A stretch of DNA of 23,036 bases, from contig JAGKTZ010000030.1 of assembly GCA_021153165.1 (NCBI GenBank), forward strand, positions 1 through 23,036, in the 5' to 3' direction. Shown here piece by piece: positions 1-5,563 of the stretch. The notes beneath the pieces were generated by a model. That model was given only the letters and a program-made list of their open reading frames with translations, was not told the origin of the DNA and searched no databases. A program made the translations under genes and the position numbers. This stretch comes from Prevotellaceae bacterium (GTDB lineage: Bacteria; Bacteroidota; Bacteroidia; Bacteroidales; Bacteroidaceae). How positions within the stretch are numbered: position 1 is the first letter of the stretch; each line of letters begins with the position of its first letter.

Positions 1-96
1 TCTATATATAATATATATGGCCTGTCGGCATAAGCGGCGGCAATCTTTGTAGAATGATGAATTTTGTACCTCGCCAGAGCGTGTTTTTACAAACCA

Positions 97-170
97 AGAC
101 CTTGTTGAAAAAAAGTCTAACCTTTTTTTAACGAGACGTCGCGAAATTTAAAAAAGGTCTAAGTTTTTTT
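97..170. repeat. Structured AT-rich repeat, copy 1
   Basis: The unit has A7, GTCTAACC, a T7 run, the core CGAGACGTCGCGAAATTT, then AAAAAAGGTCTAAG and T7. The T-rich and A-rich arms around the core can pair (CCTTTTTT with AAAAAAGG). AGACCTT at 97-103 is also complementary to AAGGTCT at 154-160. The same core and arms occur again at 8383-8467 in the same orientation. Its nature (REP-like or MITE-like element, or a regulatory palindrome) is not known to me. Confidence 0.7.
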
Positions 171-257
171 ATGCTGCGTTTTGATGTCGATTTTCTAAGT
201 CAAAGCGGCGGGTAAAATCGGTTCGCCGATTTGTCAAAGCATTTCCGTAGCAACGTT

Positions 258-293
258 GGGGGACTGGGTGAAATGTGTCGGGACGAGTGGGGG
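258..293 (+). other. G-quadruplex-type motif
   Basis: Four G-tracts of 5, 3, 3 and 5 guanines are separated by spacers of 3, 11 and 6 bases, which meets a relaxed G4 pattern. It lies inside a G-rich top-strand stretch with no gene. The folding is inferred, and one long spacer weakens it. Confidence 0.3.
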
Positions 294-438
294 AGTGGCG
301 AAATGGTATGATGGGGCGTTGGTGGAAACGTTGGGAATACTTGACATTGAACAGATTGGGCGAGAAGGGATGGCGCATGCCATTGAATGTATGTGTCGGG
401 TACGGCAGGATGGGGGTGGTGCAATGCTTGTCCGATAT

Positions 439-482
439 GAAAAAATAAATCCCCCACCTTCGTTTGCTATAGGGTGGGGGAT
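439..482 (-). terminator. Intrinsic terminator of the SH3/zinc-finger gene
   Basis: ATCCCCCACC (449-458) pairs with GGTGGGGGAT (473-482), a 10-bp stem with a 14-base loop. Read on the minus strand it is followed by a T-rich tract (A-run at 441-448 on the plus strand). It sits about 60 bases past the stop of the minus-strand gene. The plus strand has no T-tract after the stem, so termination is minus-strand only. Confidence 0.8.
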
Positions 483-542
483 AAAATGTATTTTGCTTGT
501 TTAGGGCAGGATTGTTTTGAAATGATGGATTTTAATGTGCTA

Positions 543-971
543 TTATTTATAGCCCACGCCCCAGCATTTTTGGCATGGAGCTTTGCCTGTGTCACCGCAT
601 TCCATGCAACCATCGCCTTTGCACATAGTACATGTTTTAGAAAAATGCCCCTTGCCACCGCATGCGCTGCAACGCTGAGCAGGTTTTAGGAATTGAGCAG
701 AAACCCATCCGGTGCCCCATGTAGTTTCCAGCAGTTTTTCGTTGGTCACCTGGATAAATCCATTTTGCTTCTTACCTGTGCCTACAACAAAGTTGCCTTT
801 GTACAAATAGGCAGATTCGCCTGCGATTTCGTCGTATAGGACTTTTGCATTGAGGGAAGCACCAGCCCTTACGCGAACCTTGTCGCCTGTACATTTGTAA
901 ACCACTTTCTGTGCACTAGCACTCAAACTGATTGTCATAAGCAGGATGACAAAACAAAGTATTTTCTTCAT
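543..971 (-). CDS. Secreted SH3-like protein with DnaJ-type zinc finger
   Basis: This is a 142-residue exported protein of unknown function. Residues 1-20 are a type I signal peptide ending in ASA before Q21. Residues about 22-95 resemble a bacterial SH3-like domain (VRVRAGASL, then GTGWVSAQFL near its end). Residues 101-140 hold four CxxCxGxG motifs, starting at C101, C114, C122 and C133: the cysteine-rich signature of DnaJ, which binds two zinc ions. Motifs 2 and 3 abut with no spacer, so the finger is much more compact than in DnaJ, and there is no J domain. The gene is monocistronic, with a -7 box upstream and a terminator downstream. It may act in extracytoplasmic protein binding or folding, but that is inference. 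The coding call is firm; the role is open. Confidence 0.85.
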   Translation of the reverse strand: MKKILCFVILLMTISLSASAQKVVYKCTGDKVRVRAGASLNAKVLYDEIAGESAYLYKGNFVVGTGKKQNGFIQVTNEKLLETTWGTGWVSAQFLKPAQRCSACGGKGHFSKTCTMCKGDGCMECGDTGKAPCQKCWGVGYK

Positions 972-1003
972 AGTTTTATAAATTTATTAAGATTCAGATA
1001 GTG

Positions 1004-1011
1004 CAAATATA
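1004..1011 (-). promoter_or_regulatory. Candidate -7 box for the SH3/zinc-finger gene
   Basis: On the minus strand this reads TATATTTG, a perfect match to the Bacteroidota -7 element TAnnTTTG, about 33 bases upstream of the start codon. No clear TTTG -33 element is present at the expected distance, so the call rests on the -7 box alone. Confidence 0.45.
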
Positions 1012-1208
1012 GACAATAATATATATATATAATATGTGTGCCTGTCTGCTTTTTTTGAGATTGGGGGATAGTTTGTCTTCTTTTATTATCTGAGATCAGT
1101 GTTGCCGAAAAGTTTCTCGTTAGAAGCGTTGTGATGAAGTTTTGATGAATAAAGATGATATTTTTTGTAAAAAAGACATAAAAATATAAGAAAACCAAAA
1201 GTTTTGCG

Positions 1209-1216
1209 TATTTTTG
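1209..1216 (+). promoter_or_regulatory. Candidate -7 box for the secreted-protein cluster
   Basis: TATTTTTG matches TAnnTTTG about 63 bases before the first gene of the cluster. No convincing -33 element is seen 19-21 bases upstream. Confidence 0.4.
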
Positions 1217-1279
1217 CTGAATGAAACGTAGTGTGCCTAATTGATTTTAGCACTTAGTGATATACAATAATATTAAGGT

Positions 1280-1744
1280 ATGAGAAATTTTCGTCAATAT
1301 TTGACCACATTGCTGTTTTTGCTTCCCTTGTTCGCTTGGGCAGACTCGATGCTGGTCGTGAATATGGCAGACGGCAGCCGTCGCTCTTTTGTGCTGGCAG
1401 ATACACCAAAGGTGGAATTTGTCGAGCAGAATATGGTGATAACCTCATCAACAGCTTCGGCAACTATTGCACGTGACAATGTCAATAGCTTTACTTTTGA
1501 AGATGTGCCAGTAGGTATCGAAAACGCTATGACTACTCCCAACTTCAGCATAGCTCTGCTCGGTGGCAAAGTGTCTGTGAGCGGATGCACCGGTCGTGTG
1601 GCTGTGGTGGCGATGAATGGTGCAGTGGTACGCCAGGCAGACTGTGATGCCAGTGGCCGTTGCCAAATCTCGCTTTCAGGTATTCCTGCGGGAACTTACC
1701 TGGTTCAAAATTCTGTACAAACCCTAAAAATATTTATAAGATGA
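1280..1744 (+). CDS. Small secreted protein with T9SS sorting domain (module 1)
   Basis: This 154-residue protein has three parts. Residues 1-21 are a signal peptide ending AWA before D22. Residues about 24-74 form a domain made of two half-repeats: hydrophobic strand, DG, polar stretch, then PKVEF, and again ending NSFTF. Residues about 92-154 resemble a T9SS type A sorting domain, with the MNGAVV turn, a PAGTYLV strand and the basic end KIFIR. Such CTDs route cargo through the outer membrane by the Por machinery and are then cleaved off, which would leave only about 70 mature residues. Its paralogue lies at 5090. The stop overlaps the next start by ATGA, indicating translational coupling. 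The mature function is unknown; a pilot, anchor or binding partner for the next protein is possible. Confidence 0.85.
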   Translation: MRNFRQYLTTLLFLLPLFAWADSMLVVNMADGSRRSFVLADTPKVEFVEQNMVITSSTASATIARDNVNSFTFEDVPVGIENAMTTPNFSIALLGGKVSVSGCTGRVAVVAMNGAVVRQADCDASGRCQISLSGIPAGTYLVQNSVQTLKIFIR

Positions 1745-3543
1745 GGAAAACATTACTCCTTTTGGCGATGATTTTTTCTATCGCTTTGAATGCACAAGAG
1801 CAAGTGCCATTTGTGAAGAAAGCAGTGCCAGCACAAACTGCTGCGCCAAAGCTTTTGCCAGCTTCTGGTGACTTTGAAATGACTTACTGCCCTGGTGCTG
1901 TATATTATGAAGCAAGTACGCCTTGCAACTATTACATGATCCTTTCATCTTTCGATGCAAAGTTTGATGCAAGTTCTGGTGCGGTGACTCCTGTTGAGGC
2001 TACAAATGGTTGGGTCGTAGCTTTGGACTTCTATGCCGACCCTACATCTCCTATTGCACTCCCTGCTGGTACTTATAAGTCAAGCTTGGATGCAGAAAAC
2101 ATCACTTTCAACCCAGACTACTCGGCCCTCTATTACTACGAAGGCGAGAATGTGGATATGGTAGACTTGTCGGGTGACGTTGAAGTGTCTTATGCTGAAG
2201 ACGGCGACTTGGTAGTGAAGTTTAAGGGTACTTATCGTAAGAATACTTATACCTTCACTTACAAGGGACAACCAACTTACAAGCGCAAGAGTACGGTGAA
2301 CAGCCCCTATCCCCTGATCGGTAAGGATTTGGACTTGAACTTTACTGGCGCACTGGGTTGCTATATGGGCGACTTGTTCCAAAGCAAGACTGGTAATATT
2401 GCGTTGAACCTCTACGACTGCGACTTTGACAGAGAAACCGGTGCACACACTGGCGTAGGTCACTGCTTGCAGATCAACCTCTTCAATACTTTGTTTGGTG
2501 ACTTCAAGGAAGCTCACGTTAAGCCTGGTACTTACAAGGTGGCTAAGAACTTCCAACGCTGGACCTACTATCCCGGTACTGTGGTAGACTATATGGGTAC
2601 TACTATCGTAATGGGTTCTTTTGTGCAACAACGTTTCGAAACGATGGATATTGCTGTCTGCTACATTGCAGATGGTACAGTCGAAGTGTCAATTGACGAA
2701 GATAGCGTATATACTGTGGTCGTAGATTTGCGTACAGATGACGACTACACGGTGAAGGGTACCTACAAGGGTAGAATCAACCTTATTGACAACTCGGTGG
2801 ATACTCCAGAAGGCGCGATTATCTCTACATTGACACAAGACTATGAACTGGACCTCAATCAAATCCCAAGAGCACGCTTGTGGAAGGATGAAGATATCAT
2901 GGGTTACGGCAGATTCTACCTGGATATCGGTTCGCCCTCAGGACTCGACCAAGAAGTCGTAGACAATGGTGGTGATATCTTCCGTCTGAACTTCATCACA
3001 GAATTGGGCGCAGCAGCACCTCCTTCAGGTACTTATTCTATCATGGAAGAAAACTGGGACTACTATATCGGTCTCTTCAAATCAATGAAGGGTTATTTCC
3101 ACAATGGCGGTGACCTGACAGGTACACGCTGGTATCACTTCGCTGAAGGCCGCTATCTGGTAGCCGATGGTTTGGCTCCTGCATACGCTGGTTCGTTCGA
3201 CTACAAGTGGGTTGAAGGTGATACCTACGCCGTAGACATCAACGTATTCGACGACGCTGGTTACAATATCACAGGTAAATGGTCTGGCCAAGTATTGCCA
3301 CAATTTGAATTGCCTGCTGGTATCGGTAGCCTTGAACAAGCACCAACTTACACTTATCTCGACAAAGAAACATTGCTTCTGGGCTTTGTGAAACCTGCAG
3401 ACCAAGTGAACGTATATGATATGAGTGGTAAGAAGGTGTGGTCTAAATTGGGTGCTACAAAAGTTTCTCTGAAAGATATGCCAAAGGGCGTATACGTAGT
3501 GAAAGTGGGCACATGTGAACCAATTAAGATGATCAAACGATGA
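1741..3543 (+). CDS. Large beta-repeat secreted protein with T9SS sorting domain
   Basis: This 600-residue protein starts at the ATG overlapping the previous stop (ATGA), because a signal peptide of about 19 residues ending LNA-Q begins there. An in-frame upstream ATG at 1660 would bury that signal. Residues about 44-190, 195-360 and 366-545 are three diverged copies of a beta-rich module. Each has a GTY turn (near residues 108, 260 and 428) and ends with a strand series of the type 'Y-x-V, then Y-x-G'. Residues about 540-600 match a T9SS type A CTD (VYDMSGKKVW, PKGVYVVKVG, KMIKR). No catalytic motif is evident, so a surface or secreted binding role is likelier than an enzyme, but this is inference. 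It overlaps the next gene by ATGA as well. Confidence 0.85.
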   Translation: MRKTLLLLAMIFSIALNAQEQVPFVKKAVPAQTAAPKLLPASGDFEMTYCPGAVYYEASTPCNYYMILSSFDAKFDASSGAVTPVEATNGWVVALDFYADPTSPIALPAGTYKSSLDAENITFNPDYSALYYYEGENVDMVDLSGDVEVSYAEDGDLVVKFKGTYRKNTYTFTYKGQPTYKRKSTVNSPYPLIGKDLDLNFTGALGCYMGDLFQSKTGNIALNLYDCDFDRETGAHTGVGHCLQINLFNTLFGDFKEAHVKPGTYKVAKNFQRWTYYPGTVVDYMGTTIVMGSFVQQRFETMDIAVCYIADGTVEVSIDEDSVYTVVVDLRTDDDYTVKGTYKGRINLIDNSVDTPEGAIISTLTQDYELDLNQIPRARLWKDEDIMGYGRFYLDIGSPSGLDQEVVDNGGDIFRLNFITELGAAAPPSGTYSIMEENWDYYIGLFKSMKGYFHNGGDLTGTRWYHFAEGRYLVADGLAPAYAGSFDYKWVEGDTYAVDINVFDDAGYNITGKWSGQVLPQFELPAGIGSLEQAPTYTYLDKETLLLGFVKPADQVNVYDMSGKKVWSKLGATKVSLKDMPKGVYVVKVGTCEPIKMIKR

Positions 3544-4955
3544 AAATGAAAAAAATATTAACATTGGCTTTCTCTTTTGCCGCGTTGACCTTGTCGGCGC
3601 AGCAAAAAGAGGAAATCATGTCGGTATATACGACCGATGGCGTCAAGGTGGACTATCGCGTTTCTGAAGTAGAAAAGGTGGAATTCACTACCATCGAACT
3701 TGAAGAACTGGCAAAGCAGTGCGAAATCGGTAGTACAATTTACGATATCAATACTGTGCGCGAGGTGAAGTCTGATGGCGGTACAACCTACAACCTCTTT
3801 GGTGAAGACGCATCAACACCTTTGCTCTCGATTACCCTGCCCGAAGGTGGCTTGGGCGTGCAATATACACTCGGTACTGCTGCGGCAGAAGAAGTGCGTC
3901 TTAAGATTAACGGAAATACTACAGTAAAGGATGCAAAAGGTTCGCTCCGCGTCAATAAAGATAAGACAGGAAATACGCTGACAGTAAGTCTCGAGGCTTA
4001 TTATAGCGGTGGCCGTTTGCGTGCAGCCTATCGTGGTACATTCTCTGCTGGATATACAGCGACAAACCGATTTACTATTATCCCTGGCGCAGGCGATATT
4101 TATACCAACAAAGTAGGTACTGTGTTTGCCAAGGTAGATGCTGAGACCGGTACCAGAACTTTCGCCTTTGGCCCCGTTGAATCAGACAAAGTTATCGATA
4201 TGCACAATGGCGAATATGCTGTGCTGTTTACTTTGTCTAACAGCAAATTCAACTCGGGCAAGGTGGATTTGGCACAAAACCCCGGTAGTTACACGCTCAC
4301 CATTATTAACTATATAGACGAAACCGAGATCAAGGCAGACGCAGGTACTACTGGTTATATCACAGCTTATTCTGATCCCTCTGTAGGCGAGAATGGTGTG
4401 TACTTTACCTATAATATCATGCTCGCGGACGGTACTATTTTGACCGGTGACTACTATGGTGAAACCAAGACGGTAGACAATTTCGACGAAATGATGTTGA
4501 CACAAAGTGTGGGTAATTCATTTACCGTGTCGAATGCTTATGCTGAAGTAATAAGTAAGGTGGATATTACCGAAATGCAAGTGAAGGAAAGCGGTGGTTA
4601 TACTTATTTCTACTTCATGAGCGAAGGTAATAATACACCAAACGATGCGATGATCACGCCCATGATAAAATTGCGTAGTACCTTGATTGGTACGGGTGTG
4701 ATTAACTTGGCGCAAACTGAAGCCTACACTTGGGAAGTCAAGTATAAGGAAATTCAACATTCGTCGGCAGACAATGAGTATATGAATAAGACGCAACAAG
4801 GGGAACTGAACGTGTCGAAGCAAGGTGATGTGTACAATGTGCAATTGAACTTGCTGGATTCATATACTACACCTTGGAGTTCTTCGCCAAGCGGTTCGAT
4901 GAAGACGCTCAGTATCTCGTTTACAGGAAAAGGAGCTACTTACACAGGTAAATAA
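3540..4955 (+). CDS. Secreted beta-repeat protein without sorting domain
   Basis: This is a 471-residue protein. The start overlaps the previous stop (ATGA); a second ATG two codons later is also possible. A signal peptide covers residues 1-20 (LSA before Q21). Residues about 27-50 repeat the short motif seen in its neighbours (TTDG, polar stretch, EKVEF). Three copies of the same beta-rich module as in the preceding protein follow. Their key turns lie near residues 100 (LPEG), 248 (NPGSY) and 394 (TEAY), a period of about 147. The C-terminus ends KGATYTGK and shows no T9SS CTD, unlike the two genes before it. It may stay periplasmic, leave in complex with a CTD partner, or use an unrecognised signal. 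No enzyme motif is seen. Confidence 0.82.
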   Translation: MKMKKILTLAFSFAALTLSAQQKEEIMSVYTTDGVKVDYRVSEVEKVEFTTIELEELAKQCEIGSTIYDINTVREVKSDGGTTYNLFGEDASTPLLSITLPEGGLGVQYTLGTAAAEEVRLKINGNTTVKDAKGSLRVNKDKTGNTLTVSLEAYYSGGRLRAAYRGTFSAGYTATNRFTIIPGAGDIYTNKVGTVFAKVDAETGTRTFAFGPVESDKVIDMHNGEYAVLFTLSNSKFNSGKVDLAQNPGSYTLTIINYIDETEIKADAGTTGYITAYSDPSVGENGVYFTYNIMLADGTILTGDYYGETKTVDNFDEMMLTQSVGNSFTVSNAYAEVISKVDITEMQVKESGGYTYFYFMSEGNNTPNDAMITPMIKLRSTLIGTGVINLAQTEAYTWEVKYKEIQHSSADNEYMNKTQQGELNVSKQGDVYNVQLNLLDSYTTPWSSSPSGSMKTLSISFTGKGATYTGK

Positions 4956-4996
4956 CTTGGATAAAAAAACAACGACCTATGGAATAGTCAAAAATA

Positions 4997-5044
4997 CACA
5001 CCGGTTGCACCGCATTTGGCGGAGTGGTCGGTGTGCGGACTTTT
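4997..5044 (+). terminator. Hairpin between modules 1 and 2 (weak terminator)
   Basis: CACACCG (4997-5003) pairs with CGGTGTG (5029-5035), and CCGC with GCGG inside forms the tip. Only a short T-run (TTTT at 5041-5044) follows, five bases after the stem. It could terminate partly or only protect the 3' end of the module 1 mRNA. No clear TAnnTTTG box lies between it and the next gene, so some read-through is likely. Confidence 0.5.
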
Positions 5045-5089
5045 ATGTAGGGGAGAATATAAATTATAATATAATAAAACAATAAAGCT

Positions 5090-5563
5090 ATGTTGAAACA
5101 AAAACTTATGTTGGCGTTGTTCCTACTGACAGTAGGCGTGTCAACCATGCTGGCGGATGGTTACCGCAGCGTCTTGGTTTCGCTGAAAAGCGGCGACGTG
5201 GCGCAAATCAACTTGAGCGAAGGCATGACCACCACATTCAGTGGAACTACAGTAACCTTCCGTTCAGAGAATTTCAGAGTGTCATACGCTTCAAGCGAAT
5301 TGATTGGTTTTACCTTTGATGAAAGTGTTGGCATCGACGGCGTGAATAAAGATGCTGAGGGTATGCAATGGCAAGATGGTACTTTGGTATTTTCAAAGTT
5401 GCCAGAAGGTGCTAATGTGCAAGTCTTCGGTGCTGATGGCCGTTGCCTGATTTCAGAAAAGGCAAATGGTGGTGCTTATACATTGCACTTGAACCGCTTG
5501 GGTGCAGGCAACTATGTCGTGAAAGTTAACGGAATGTCTCACAAAATTACATTAGGCAAATGA
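5090..5563 (+). CDS. Small secreted protein with T9SS sorting domain (module 2)
   Basis: This 157-residue protein is a paralogue of the protein at 1280 in length and layout. A signal peptide covers residues 1-22 (MLA before D23). A short two-part domain spans about 25-76 (KSG, polar stretch, TTTF; then LIGFTF). A GID linker follows, then a T9SS type A CTD at about 95-157 (VQVFGADGRC, GAGNYVVKVN, KITLGK). After CTD removal roughly 70 residues would remain. Its stop overlaps the start of the large gene after it by ATGA, the same arrangement as in module 1. The repeated small-then-large pairing suggests the two products work together. The function is not recognised. Confidence 0.85.
   Translation: MLKQKLMLALFLLTVGVSTMLADGYRSVLVSLKSGDVAQINLSEGMTTTFSGTTVTFRSENFRVSYASSELIGFTFDESVGIDGVNKDAEGMQWQDGTLVFSKLPEGANVQVFGADGRCLISEKANGGAYTLHLNRLGAGNYVVKVNGMSHKITLGK

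Larger units (their letters stand above)
1..438. other. Intergenic region without a convincing gene
   Basis: No open frame here looks like a real gene: the candidates are short, have no recognisable domain, and one runs straight through the hairpin at 449-482. The stretch holds an alternating AT run at its left end, the first copy of a structured repeat (about 97-170) and a strongly G-rich, C-poor top strand from about 255 to 420. The left edge of the window may cut off a neighbouring gene's upstream region. Confidence 0.6.
972..1279. other. Divergent intergenic region
   Basis: This AT-rich spacer lies between the minus-strand SH3/zinc-finger gene and the plus-strand secreted-protein cluster. 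It contains a candidate -7 box on each strand and an alternating AT run near 1018-1034. I see no gene or stable long hairpin in it. Confidence 0.6.

Noticed and set aside
256..504. 82-codon plus-strand open frame in the left intergenic region
   Set aside because: It has no recognisable domain and runs through the minus-strand terminator hairpin at 449-482; its composition follows the local G skew.
1660..1740. Upstream in-frame start for the 600-residue protein
   Set aside because: It would put 27 residues before a clear signal peptide and overlap the previous gene by 85 bases. The ATGA overlap start at 1741 matches the other junctions.
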